Of a stretch of DNA of 64,000 nucleotides, positions 25,219 to 33,638 are shown in pieces. Both the position numbers and the translations under genes were made by a program. Positions within the stretch are counted from its first letter, which is position 1; every line of letters begins with the position of its first letter. Under the pieces are notes generated by a model. That model saw nothing but the letters and a program-made list of their open reading frames with translations, was not told the origin of the DNA and did no database searches. This DNA is from CAZHEV01 sp964531335 [NCBI: uncultured bacterium] (GTDB lineage: Bacteria; Eisenbacteria; RBG-16-71-46; CAZHEV01): positions 1 to 64,000 of the forward strand of contig CAZHEV010000016.1 of the NCBI GenBank assembly GCA_964531335.1, given 5' to 3'.

Positions 25219-26991
25219 ATGAGCTGGCAGGACAAAGAACACTACGCCCGGCTTCGGGCCGGCGAGACTCCGAGGCCCAGGGTGGAGTTCGGGAGGGACG
25301 CGACCCGCGCCGTTCTCGTGTTTCCCAACAGCTACTTCCTCGGAATGTCGAACCTCGGCTTTCAGACCATCTACAGGATAGCGAACTCCTCCAGAGGCCT
25401 TCTGTGCGACAGGTTCTTTCCGGAGGACTGGTCCTCGTCAGACACGGCCCTTTCCTTCGAGTGCGAGGCCCCGCTTGGGGATTTCGACGTCATGGCCTTC
25501 TCCATAGCCTTCGAGAACGACTACCTCAATTTACTGCGGACCTTGGACATGGCGCGCGTTCCGTTCCGGTCAGATCAAAGAGACGACTCCCATCCGCTCG
25601 TGGTGGTCGGCGGCGCCGTCACCTTCATGAACCCCGAGCCGATCGCTGAATTCGCGGACGTGATAGTGATGGGCGAGGCGGAGCGCTCCGCGCCGGAGCT
25701 CTTCGAAGCGGTGGCGGGTGTCCGAGGCAGGGCCCGCCGGGAGATGCTCGAGGCCGTTTCAGGCATCGAAGGAATCTACGTGCCGGCGCTGTCGCCGAAC
25801 GGTCCGCCGCCCGTTCCCGATGTCTCCGTTGCCGCCGCCGCCGGCGGGCGCATAGAGGACCGCCACATTTCGCATTCCTCCATCATCTCCAGCGACACCG
25901 AGTTCAGCGGCACCTTCCTGGTCGAGATATCCAGGGGATGTCCGTATCGTTGCCGCTTCTGCGCGGTGGGGAACTGCCATCCTCGATTTCGAAGCGCGGC
26001 GGCCGATGGCGTCCTGGGCGTGGTGGAGCGCAGGCTGCGCTCGTCGCGCGCCCGCCCGGTCTTCGAAAGAGTGGGTCTGGTGAGCTCGGCTGTCGGCAGC
26101 CATCCCGATCTCGACGCCATATGCCTCGGGCTGAGAGAGATGGGGCTCGGCGTCGCGGTCTCATCGCTACGGGTGGACCGGCTATCCGACGTCCTCCTCC
26201 GGTGCCTGGCCGAGAGCGGGACGAGGACGATGACCATCGCTCCGGAGGCCGGCTCGGAGAGGCTGCGATTGGTCGCGGGAAAAGACCTCCCCGAGGATCT
26301 CGTGCTGGACGGCGCGGCGAGAGCGGTCGATCGCGGCATACCGAACGTGAAGCTGTACTTCATGGTCGGCCTGCCCACGGAGACCGACGAGGACATAGAG
26401 GCATTGATGGAACTCGCGGCGAAGGTGCGCAAGGTGATGGACGGCGGACTTCTGACCTCTTCCAGGATGCACGGAGCGTGGGGCGGCCACCAGGCCGCGC
26501 GGGAAAGTCCAGGAGCGACCCGCCGGGGCTCCGGAGCGGGAGCCTTGACCGTGAGCCTGGCGCCTTTCGTGCCCAAACCAATGACGCCGCTCCAGTGGAG
26601 CGCAATGGAGAAGCCGGTCGCCGTTCGGCGAAAGATATCGATGATACGACGCGGGCTTTCGAGGATGAGGGGGATAAGGGTCACTTCCGAGGCTCTTCGC
26701 TCGGCCTACCTGCAGGCAATGCTGGCCCGGGGCGGAAGGGAGATGTCCGGCTTTATGGAGGAGACGTACAGAAGGGGAGGCGATTGGAAGCGGGCCGCCG
26801 CCGAGGTGGGGCTCGACGCGGACGCCTGCCTCGGACGGAGGGGCTTGAAAGACGAGCTGCCGTGGGCGTCCATGGTCGCGGCGGGCAGGGCTCAGGAGCT
26901 GGAATGGGAATACAGAAGGGCCTTATCCTTGACGAAGGAGCGCCCCGGGGCGCCTCGGGCCAGAGGACGGGAAGCGCCCGGCGCGCGCTGA
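25219..26991 (+). CDS. B12-binding-domain radical SAM protein (TIGR03960-like)
   Basis: A 590-residue protein. An N-terminal cobalamin-binding-like domain (about 35-180: VLVFPNSYFLGMSNLGFQTIY, MGEAE) is followed by a radical SAM core with the CX3CX2C motif in RGCPYRCRFCAVG (about 245). A HSSIISSDTEF linker and a long C-terminal region resemble uncharacterised radical SAM proteins of the TIGR03960 type. The substrate is unknown. An Ala/Gly/Arg-rich insert lies around 415-435 (SPGATRRGSGAG). It sits 13 bases before miaB on the same strand, making a small radical-SAM pair that probably shares a transcript. Confidence 0.8.
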   Translation: MSWQDKEHYARLRAGETPRPRVEFGRDATRAVLVFPNSYFLGMSNLGFQTIYRIANSSRGLLCDRFFPEDWSSSDTALSFECEAPLGDFDVMAFSIAFENDYLNLLRTLDMARVPFRSDQRDDSHPLVVVGGAVTFMNPEPIAEFADVIVMGEAERSAPELFEAVAGVRGRARREMLEAVSGIEGIYVPALSPNGPPPVPDVSVAAAAGGRIEDRHISHSSIISSDTEFSGTFLVEISRGCPYRCRFCAVGNCHPRFRSAAADGVLGVVERRLRSSRARPVFERVGLVSSAVGSHPDLDAICLGLREMGLGVAVSSLRVDRLSDVLLRCLAESGTRTMTIAPEAGSERLRLVAGKDLPEDLVLDGAARAVDRGIPNVKLYFMVGLPTETDEDIEALMELAAKVRKVMDGGLLTSSRMHGAWGGHQAARESPGATRRGSGAGALTVSLAPFVPKPMTPLQWSAMEKPVAVRRKISMIRRGLSRMRGIRVTSEALRSAYLQAMLARGGREMSGFMEETYRRGGDWKRAAAEVGLDADACLGRRGLKDELPWASMVAAGRAQELEWEYRRALSLTKERPGAPRARGREAPGAR

Positions 26992-27004
26992 AGATAATCC
27001 GGCG

Positions 27005-28360
27005 ATGTCGAAAGCGGTCTACATAGAAACCTACGGGTGCCAGATGAACGAGGCGGACTCCGAGCTGCTCGCCGGGATACTGGCGGGGGGAGGGCACCAT
27101 GTCGTGGCCGGTCCAGGCGATGCCGAGGTCGTCCTCTTGAACACATGCGCGGTGAGGGAATCGGCCGAGCGCCGTGTCTTCGGCCGCCTGGCCGAGCTTA
27201 AGGCGCTCAAGTCGAGAAGGCCCGGCGTCATCATAGGTGTATGCGGGTGCATGGCCAGGCATCTCCGAGACGCGATCCTCGAAAGGGCCCCGTACGTTGA
27301 CTTTCTCGCCGGCCCTGACTCATACAGGCGCCTTCCGGAGATCATAGAGTCCGTGTCAGGGGAGCCGGCCCTGGACCTGCGCCTCGACAGGAGGGAGACG
27401 TACGCGGGCCTGGACCGGCTCAGGAGCGAAGGGGTGAGCGCCTGGGTGACCGTTATGAGGGGGTGCGACAAGTTCTGCTCCTTCTGTGTTGTCCCCTACG
27501 TGAGAGGCAGAGAGAGGAGCGTGCCTTCAGGTGAGGTGATTCGCCAGGTCGAGCGGCTCGCCCGAGACGGAGTGAAGGAGGTCACCCTGCTGGGCCAGAC
27601 CGTCAACTCCTACAGTTGTAACGGCGTGGATTTCGCCGACCTTCTCGTGAAGACCGCCTCGGTAAAGGGCATCGCCAGGGTGCGCTTCACCGCGCCCCAT
27701 CCGACCGATTTCGGCGACAAGCTCATCGACGCGATCGCCTCGGTTCCGGCGATATGCCGTCACGTTCATCTGCCGGTGCAGTCGGGCTCCGACGAAGTGC
27801 TACGCCGCATGCGCCGGGGCTACACGTCGTCGCGGTACCTGGCCCTGGTCGAGAAGCTGAGGGCCGCGGTCCCCGGTGTGGCCCTTTCCACCGACATATT
27901 GGTGGGCTTCCCAGGCGAGACCGAGGAGGACTATCGCGCTACATATGATATGATGCGGCGCGTGCGCTTCGACTTCGCGTTCACCTTCAGGTACTCCCCG
28001 AGGGAGGGTACCACGGCCCACAGGAGGCTCGCGGACGACGTGCCGGGCGACGAGAAGGGCAGGCGGCTATCCGAGGTCATAGACCTCCAGGAGGACATAT
28101 CCCGCCAGATAAACGCCGCCCTGATCGGAGACGAGGTCGAGGTCCTGGTCGAGGGGGAATCGAGGAGGGGCTCGGGACAGCTCTTCGGGAAGACGGGCAC
28201 GTTCAAGACAACCGTGTTCGCCGATACCGGCGTCCCCGTCGGGTCGATTGTGGCGGTCGGAGTCGAGCGGGCGACGTCACACACGCTCATAGGCCGTGTT
28301 TCGGGCCAAGAGACAGCCTACAGGGGGAGGATTTGGCCGGAAGCGGAGGCGAAGATCTAA
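27005..28360 (+). CDS. miaB: tRNA-2-methylthio-N6-isopentenyladenosine synthase
   Basis: A 451-residue methylthiotransferase that adds a methylthio group to i6A37 of tRNAs reading U-starting codons. It has the N-terminal UPF0004 domain with its three cluster cysteines (YGCQMNEAD, NTCAVRE, GVCGCMA). The radical SAM motif is CDKFCSFCVVPYVRGRERS (about 155-175), and a TRAM domain covers roughly 375-440. The length is typical. The 3' end overlaps the next SDR gene by 28 bases, indicating translational coupling. Confidence 0.95.
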   Translation: MSKAVYIETYGCQMNEADSELLAGILAGGGHHVVAGPGDAEVVLLNTCAVRESAERRVFGRLAELKALKSRRPGVIIGVCGCMARHLRDAILERAPYVDFLAGPDSYRRLPEIIESVSGEPALDLRLDRRETYAGLDRLRSEGVSAWVTVMRGCDKFCSFCVVPYVRGRERSVPSGEVIRQVERLARDGVKEVTLLGQTVNSYSCNGVDFADLLVKTASVKGIARVRFTAPHPTDFGDKLIDAIASVPAICRHVHLPVQSGSDEVLRRMRRGYTSSRYLALVEKLRAAVPGVALSTDILVGFPGETEEDYRATYDMMRRVRFDFAFTFRYSPREGTTAHRRLADDVPGDEKGRRLSEVIDLQEDISRQINAALIGDEVEVLVEGESRRGSGQLFGKTGTFKTTVFADTGVPVGSIVAVGVERATSHTLIGRVSGQETAYRGRIWPEAEAKI

Positions 28361-29100
28361 AGGGCAAGACGGCGCTGGTCACAGGCGCCGGAAGGAGGGT
28401 GGGCGCGGCCATCGCTCAGGCGCTCGCGAACGCGGGCGCGGGCGTGGCGGTGCATTACAACTCCTCCCGTGAAGGCGCCGAGGCGCTCGTTGAAAGAGCG
28501 CGCGGAACGGGCGCGAAGGCCGCCGCCTTCCAGGCCGACCTCATGGTCCCGGCCGAGGTGGTCCGTCTCTTCGGCGAGGCGGAGAAGCGCTTTGGAAGGC
28601 TGGACATCCTTGTGAACAGCGCCGCGCGATTCGAGAGAGCGCGGTTCGAGGATCTCGACCTTGACACGTGGGAGAGCACGATCAGGCTGAATCTGACCGC
28701 GCCCTTTCTATGCTCCAAGGCCGCCGCACCCATCATGCTCGCCGGCGGCGGGGGCTGCATAGTCAACATATGCGATATCGCGGGCATGGCGGCCTGGAAG
28801 GGCTTCTCCCACTACAACGTGTCCAAGGCGGGGCTGATCATGCTGACCAAGGCGCTGGCCGTCGAGCTGGCGCCCGACATAAGGGTGAATGCGGTGGCTC
28901 CCGGAACGGTCCTCTTCCCGGACGACTACGACGAGCGCGCCAGAAAGCGGATAGAGTCCAGGATACCGCTGGGACACGCCGGATCGCCGCGGGACGTGGC
29001 TGACGCGGTGCTGTATTTCGTCACGGGCTCGACCTATGTGACGGGACAGGTCCTGGCCGTCGACGGCGGCAGAAGCGCCCACGACATCACCGGCGGTTGA
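28333..29100 (+). CDS. Short-chain dehydrogenase, pteridine-reductase/FolM-like
   Basis: A 255-residue classical SDR. It has the cofactor motif TGAGRRVGAAIA with the R-R pattern of NADPH-dependent pteridine reductases, NSAARFERA, and the catalytic YxxxK (YNVSK, preceded by HFS-type SH). FolM/PTR1-like enzymes reduce dihydromonapterin or dihydrofolate; a 3-oxoacyl-ACP-reductase-like role cannot be excluded. The only start consistent with the SDR N-terminus is TTG at 28333, with GGGGGAGG very close upstream. It overlaps the end of miaB and ends in convergence with the 29-35 kb operon. Confidence 0.78.
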   Translation: MAGSGGEDLKGKTALVTGAGRRVGAAIAQALANAGAGVAVHYNSSREGAEALVERARGTGAKAAAFQADLMVPAEVVRLFGEAEKRFGRLDILVNSAARFERARFEDLDLDTWESTIRLNLTAPFLCSKAAAPIMLAGGGGCIVNICDIAGMAAWKGFSHYNVSKAGLIMLTKALAVELAPDIRVNAVAPGTVLFPDDYDERARKRIESRIPLGHAGSPRDVADAVLYFVTGSTYVTGQVLAVDGGRSAHDITGG

Positions 29101-29192
29101 TCCGGACTCCGGAAGCGTCCGCGCCGGCGCCTCCGCGGGCGGGCCGGACAAAACGCCGGCCGCGGCGGGACGGTGCGGGGACGGGCCTCCTA

Positions 29193-29618
29193 TCAGCCCG
29201 AATCGGGTCTGCTGGGAGGCTTTTCCTTCAGTAGGTCATCGGCGGCCCGGGAGACGATGGCCCGGATCTCGGCCGCGTCGAAGGGTTTCGCGATGAAGTC
29301 ATAGGCGCCCCGCTCCATGGCCTTTCTGGCCATTTCCATCATGGCGAAGGCGGTTATTATGATCGTCTTGGTCCTGGGCGATCTCTGCATCGCCCGCTCC
29401 AGGATCTGGATGCCGTCGATATCCCCCATCACGACGTCCGTGACCACTATATCGAATGCCTTCTCGTCGATTCGGTCCATGGCCTTCGCGGGATCCTCGA
29501 AGACCTCGACGTTGAAGCCGAGCTTGCTCAACGCCATCCTCACCGACTTGCCGACGATCGGCTCGTCGTCCAGCACCATGACTTCCACTCCCTCGTAGCG
29601 TTTCTCTTCCATCGCCAC
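29193..29618 (-). CDS. Single-domain response regulator (last gene of the six-gene operon)
   Basis: A 141-residue CheY-like receiver: acidic pocket LDDEP (17-20), phospho-acceptor D61 in IVVTDVVM, Thr/Ser switch in IIITAF and Lys in AKPF. There is no output domain, so it acts through protein contacts or as a phosphate relay or sink. It lies 3 bases after the kinase-like/BON gene and is the second stand-alone receiver in this operon. The histidine kinase three genes upstream is the obvious partner. Confidence 0.9.
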   Translation of the reverse strand: MAMEEKRYEGVEVMVLDDEPIVGKSVRMALSKLGFNVEVFEDPAKAMDRIDEKAFDIVVTDVVMGDIDGIQILERAMQRSPRTKTIIITAFAMMEMARKAMERGAYDFIAKPFDAAEIRAIVSRAADDLLKEKPPSRPDSG

Positions 29619-29621
29619 CTC

Positions 29622-30446
29622 CTAGCGCGACCGCCTGGCTATGAGGTCGGCCAGATCCGTAACCGTCTCCACGTCCACTTCTTTCACCCCGTCCTGCTCT
29701 TCGGCCTTTCGGCGGATCTCGTCCAATCTCCCCTTCTTGGGGCGGCCGCTCGTCCTGGTCCTTACCCGGACGGCGCCTTTGTCCGCCTGCACCACAACGT
29801 GCGGATCCAGCTCGACCAGCGCGGCCCTCACGCGACTCGAGAGCTCCAAGTCCCGCATACACTGGATCGAGTAGGTCATGGGCTTGTAGCGGTCCTCCTT
29901 CGCCTCTTTCGCGACCAACTCGGCCGCTTCCTCCGCCTCCATCTCAGAGGTGTCGATAACCAGATTGAACAACCCCTGGTCGTCGTCGTCCGCTCCGAAG
30001 ACCTGCTCGGCGATGGACAGGCGTTGCTTGTCATCCTTCGACACCGCCTTCTGAGCCTTCCTCGAGTCGCTGCCCTCCTTCTCTGCCAGCAGGGCGGCTC
30101 GATTCTCTTTCGGGGCCTGTACTCTGACGTTCAGCACGTGAGGGACCCCCCTCACCAGCAGATGGCCGAACGGACCGTGATAAACGACGTTGTCCTCGAG
30201 AAGGCGCCCGCAAAGCGCCGCTTGCGCGTGGGCGACGCACCTGTTCCTGGTGGCCAGGGACATGCCCAGCAGGGACGGCCCGTCCGTGAGCGCCTTTCGA
30301 ATCTTCTCCGCGGGAATCCCTGATTTGCGCGAGGCGTCCTCAAACACCTCTTTGTCTATGCAGTCGTATCCCAGCTTCGAGGCGGCGGTCTCGGCGACTT
30401 CCCCGCCCCGCGCGTGGGAGAGTTTCGATATCATGACTACCGGCAT
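29622..30446 (-). CDS. Cytidylate-kinase-like (AAA_26) protein with C-terminal BON-like domain
   Basis: A 274-residue protein. Residues 1-170 resemble the cytidylate-kinase-like AAA_26 family (MISKLSHARGGEVAETAASKLGYDCIDKEVFE; VVYHGPFGHLLVRGVPHVLNVRV). The nucleotide loop is degenerate: SHARGGE stands where kinases have GxxxGGK/R. Residues about 195-270 (MTYSIQCMRDLELSSRVRAA, VVVQADKGAVRVR, VKEVDVE) look like a BON domain, which binds phospholipid or ligands in other proteins. The start is taken at ATG 30446, directly after the kinase stop, because this matches the paralogue at 33639-35153. It is probably a sensor or regulator, not a metabolic kinase. Confidence 0.75.
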   Translation of the reverse strand: MPVVMISKLSHARGGEVAETAASKLGYDCIDKEVFEDASRKSGIPAEKIRKALTDGPSLLGMSLATRNRCVAHAQAALCGRLLEDNVVYHGPFGHLLVRGVPHVLNVRVQAPKENRAALLAEKEGSDSRKAQKAVSKDDKQRLSIAEQVFGADDDDQGLFNLVIDTSEMEAEEAAELVAKEAKEDRYKPMTYSIQCMRDLELSSRVRAALVELDPHVVVQADKGAVRVRTRTSGRPKKGRLDEIRRKAEEQDGVKEVDVETVTDLADLIARRSR

Positions 30447-30447
30447 A

Positions 30448-32022
30448 TCAGCTTCCTCCGTCGGCGGCACTGAGCCTCGAAGAGATATCGGAAGGCATTG
30501 TGGTGATCGGAAGCAACACTATGAAGGCGCTCCCGGCTCCCAGCCGGCTTTCGACCAGAAGGTATCCACCCAGCTTTCGCACTATACCTCTCGAGACCGA
30601 AAGTCCCAACCCGGTCCCTTTGCCTTTGGGCTTGGTGGTAAAGAAGGGGTCGAAGATACGGCTCAGGATGTGATCCGGCATGCCGGGGCCGTTGTCGGCG
30701 ACGACCACCGCCAGATAACCTTCCCGGCGTTCCGTACTGAAGCTGATTCGTATCTCTCCCTTCTCGGGCAGCACGTCCAGAGCATTGAGGATCAAGTTAG
30801 TGAAGACCTGGGTCAATAGCTGGCGGTCGCCATGAATTCTGGGCAACTCTTCGGACGATTCCACGTTCAGGCGGACTTTCTTGATCCTCAACTGGTTTTT
30901 GACGAGGTGCTTCGTGTCCTCCACGATCTCGCGCATATCGAGTCGCTCGACCTTCGTCTCGCTCTCCCTCGCGAAATTGAGCAGGTTGGCGACTATGCGC
31001 TTGGTCCTCTCGGCCTGGCCTACCAGGTCCTGGAGCATCTCCTGTTTCTCGTTCTCCTGAAGGGAATCGGAGTCCTCCTGCAGCAGAGAGGCGGTCAGCA
31101 GGATATTGTTCATGGGATTGTTCAATTCGTGCGCCACGCCGGCGACAAGGGTACCCATCGCCCTGAGCTTGTGCGATTCCAAGAGTATGTTGTGGTGGCG
31201 ATCCAGCTCCCTGACCATACGGTTTATATTGAGGGCCAGCTCGGTGAACTCGTCGCGGTACCCGCGGGTGGGCGTGATCGGCGTAAAGTCCCCGGTGGCG
31301 ATGCGCGCCGTATATCCCATGAACCTGTTGAGCGATTCCACAATGTGGCGCGCGAGGAAGGTGACCACTATGACCATGATCGCGAACAACAATACCAGGA
31401 AGTAGAACGGGACCCTGCGAGTGAGAGATAGCATGGTGTGTACCAGCCTTCTCTCCTTCCTCACGAAATCCTGGGCCAATCTCAGCATGTCGGAGCCGTG
31501 CTCCCGCAACTCCGCCTCGTGGCTGCCGTGCTCTCCGTCCCGCATCTCGTCCAGCAATTGCAGGTAGGCCGACATGTGGCGGTTCATGGTCTCGAAGGAC
31601 TCGTAGCCCACGACCTTGCGGAACTGCGCCTCGTTGTATTCGCTGAGCTTTAGCGCGGCGAGAGCATGCTCCCGGGCGTCCTCGAGATTCGTTCCGTAGA
31701 GGAGGAAGTTCTTCTCGAATCTGCGCGCTTGCTGGATCTCCACCTTGTAGTCGTCGGCGATCTCCAGGAAGAGGATCTTTTCGTGCACGTTGGCCAGGAC
31801 GTGCATGGTCCACAGAGTGATGACGAGGGGTAGTAGGAAGAAGATCGAGAATGCCAGGATCAACCGCGTGCGGATGCTGAAGAAAGGTCTTCCTTTGAGA
31901 GCCTTGTCCGCGGCGTCCTTGTACTCCTCGTCCTGGCCCGGTGGCTCCTCGGAGCTCAGGGCGGCCTTGAGCGTTGGAGGGCTGCGATATCTCAAGCCGT
32001 CGGCCGACTCGCTTCCTTCCAT
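30448..32022 (-). CDS. Membrane sensor histidine kinase
   Basis: A 524-residue kinase. A long cytoplasmic N-terminus is followed by TM1 (about 52-75), an extracytoplasmic helical sensor of about 130 residues, TM2 (205-224), HAMP (225-280), a dimerisation/phosphotransfer domain with H298 in GVAHELNNPMNN, and a HATPase domain with FTNLILNALD, DNGPGMP and GKGTGLGLS. It is a complete kinase of the NtrB/PAS-less type. Both receivers in the operon (29193 and 32078) lack output domains. The N-terminal extension of about 50 residues before TM1 is unusual. Confidence 0.92.
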   Translation of the reverse strand: MEGSESADGLRYRSPPTLKAALSSEEPPGQDEEYKDAADKALKGRPFFSIRTRLILAFSIFFLLPLVITLWTMHVLANVHEKILFLEIADDYKVEIQQARRFEKNFLLYGTNLEDAREHALAALKLSEYNEAQFRKVVGYESFETMNRHMSAYLQLLDEMRDGEHGSHEAELREHGSDMLRLAQDFVRKERRLVHTMLSLTRRVPFYFLVLLFAIMVIVVTFLARHIVESLNRFMGYTARIATGDFTPITPTRGYRDEFTELALNINRMVRELDRHHNILLESHKLRAMGTLVAGVAHELNNPMNNILLTASLLQEDSDSLQENEKQEMLQDLVGQAERTKRIVANLLNFARESETKVERLDMREIVEDTKHLVKNQLRIKKVRLNVESSEELPRIHGDRQLLTQVFTNLILNALDVLPEKGEIRISFSTERREGYLAVVVADNGPGMPDHILSRIFDPFFTTKPKGKGTGLGLSVSRGIVRKLGGYLLVESRLGAGSAFIVLLPITTMPSDISSRLSAADGGS

Positions 32023-32077
32023 GTTCTTCCTTCCCCCGGTCCGGATCCCCGTGAAGGAGTCATGTGCGGGTGACTTC

Positions 32078-32464
32078 TCAGCTCCCCGCCTTCTCGAGCT
32101 CCCGCTCCGCCTTTTCCAGGAGCGCGCGCAGGTCCTTGGGCCTGAAGGGCTTGGCTATGAACGCGAAAGCGCCTTTCGCCTGGGCCTCCCTCGCGATCTC
32201 AGCCGTGGCGAAGCCGGTTATCATGATGATCTTGGTTCTGGGCGAGCCTTTCCGCGCCGCCTCGAGCACGTCCAGGCCGTTCACGTCTTCCATGCGCACG
32301 TCGGTGACCACTATGTCATACTGCTCCCGCGAGAGCCGCTGGACGGCCGACTCGCCGTCCTGAAAAACGTCGATCGAATACCCGTCCTTCTCCAGAGCAG
32401 TCTTGAGGCGCTTGCAGACGATCTCCTCATCGTCAACCAGCATGACTTTCGCGTGATGTTCCAT
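32078..32464 (-). CDS. Single-domain response regulator (third gene of the operon)
   Basis: A 128-residue CheY-like receiver: DDEE (11-14), phospho-acceptor D55 in IVVTDVRM, IMITGF and AKPF. The start is ATG at 32464 (MEHHAKVML) with AGGAAG upstream; a longer frame from 32578 runs into the permease gene and is rejected. It is 10 bases after the TauE/SafE gene and 55 before the histidine kinase gene. There is no output domain. Confidence 0.9.
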   Translation of the reverse strand: MEHHAKVMLVDDEEIVCKRLKTALEKDGYSIDVFQDGESAVQRLSREQYDIVVTDVRMEDVNGLDVLEAARKGSPRTKIIMITGFATAEIAREAQAKGAFAFIAKPFRPKDLRALLEKAERELEKAGS

Positions 32465-32474
32465 CAGCTTCCTT

Positions 32475-33578
32475 TCAGGCGGCGGGCGCCCTCTCTCCCG
32501 TCTTGAGCAGCGACGCGTGAACCTTGCGGCGCTGCATATATGCTTTGAAAACGAAGGCCAAGATAACCCCCGCTCCAACGATCCCGCTTGCGTACAGGAG
32601 AACCTTGCTCGCCGATTCGAAATACACGTCCAGCTTGGGGTCCAGCTCGGCGTAGCCGAGCTGCCGCAAGTACACCGGTACGTTTACGGCCCGGCTGATC
32701 ACGCACAGCAAGATGATGCAGGAGGTGGCCAGGCGGATGATCACCTCGCGGACGACCTTGGTGCCGTACGCGCCCAGGTGAATACCTATGAGCGATCCCA
32801 GGAACAGGAGTATGGTGAGTCGCACGTCCACCATCCCCCTCATCCCGTAGTTGAGCGCGCCCCAGGCCCCCATGAACTGGGCCAGGAAGAGCTCGGTTCC
32901 CGCGGCCACCTGGGAGGAGACCCCGAAAACGTAGATCATGGCCGGAACGCCTATGAACCCGCCTACGCCGATGGTCCCCGCGAGGTAGCCGGTGGCGAGG
33001 CCGCAGATCAGGATGACCCAGATGGAGACCTTCACGTCCGCCACCGCGAAGTCGATCATGGGATAGAGCTTGAGCCGGCCGAGGAACTCGACGATTTTCC
33101 TGGAGGGCTTGATTTCGTCGGCCTTTCGGGAGCGGATGATATCGCTGAGCATTGAGACGGAGACTATCGTGAGCACCACGACGAAGACGGTGCTGATGTA
33201 AAGGTTGGCGCCGGCGCTGCCCGATGCCTCCCCGTGCCCTCCGCCGCCTCCCACGCCGAGCAGCGACACAATCCAGGCGGCCAGGGATATGCCGGCCGCG
33301 GCGGTGAACAGCATGAGAACGGCCAGCTTCTTGTCGACATGCCCCATCTCACCGTGGCGTCTCGCGCCGACCATGGCCTTACCGAACTTGTGCGTGATGT
33401 TGCTGGCCACGGCCACGCTGCCTGGGACGCCCAGGTTCATCATCCCAGGGGTCATGAAGAAGGCCCCTCCGCTGCCGATGAAGCCGCTCAGCACTCCGCC
33501 TATGAAGCCAAGCAGCACCACCTGCGCCATGGTGCCCCAAGTCAATTCGATGAAGCTCCCATGTAAGAACTCCGGCAT
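32475..33578 (-). CDS. TauE/SafE-family anion permease
   Basis: A 367-residue membrane protein with the family's two repeats: GFIGGVLSGFIGSGGAFFMTPGMM near residues 24-47 and GLATGYLAGTIGVGGFIGVPAMIYV near 190-215, each beginning a four-helix bundle. A glycine-rich loop (GVGGGGGHGEASGSAG, about 110-125) faces one side. TauE/SafE proteins export sulfite, sulfoacetate or related anions; the substrate here is unknown. Its position between a membrane-anchored kinase-like protein and a two-component system suggests that transport is sensed or controlled. Confidence 0.88.
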   Translation of the reverse strand: MPEFLHGSFIELTWGTMAQVVLLGFIGGVLSGFIGSGGAFFMTPGMMNLGVPGSVAVASNITHKFGKAMVGARRHGEMGHVDKKLAVLMLFTAAAGISLAAWIVSLLGVGGGGGHGEASGSAGANLYISTVFVVVLTIVSVSMLSDIIRSRKADEIKPSRKIVEFLGRLKLYPMIDFAVADVKVSIWVILICGLATGYLAGTIGVGGFIGVPAMIYVFGVSSQVAAGTELFLAQFMGAWGALNYGMRGMVDVRLTILLFLGSLIGIHLGAYGTKVVREVIIRLATSCIILLCVISRAVNVPVYLRQLGYAELDPKLDVYFESASKVLLYASGIVGAGVILAFVFKAYMQRRKVHASLLKTGERAPAA

Positions 33579-33638
33579 GTTCTGTCCCTTTCCTTATCTT
33601 CGAGGCGATGCGACATATGGCATGGAAGACGTTCTCCG

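Noticed and set aside
29622-30446. Housekeeping cytidylate kinase (cmk)
   Set aside because: The nucleotide loop is degenerate and the CMP-binding pattern is not seen; the operon context and BON-like domain fit a regulatory AAA_26 protein better.
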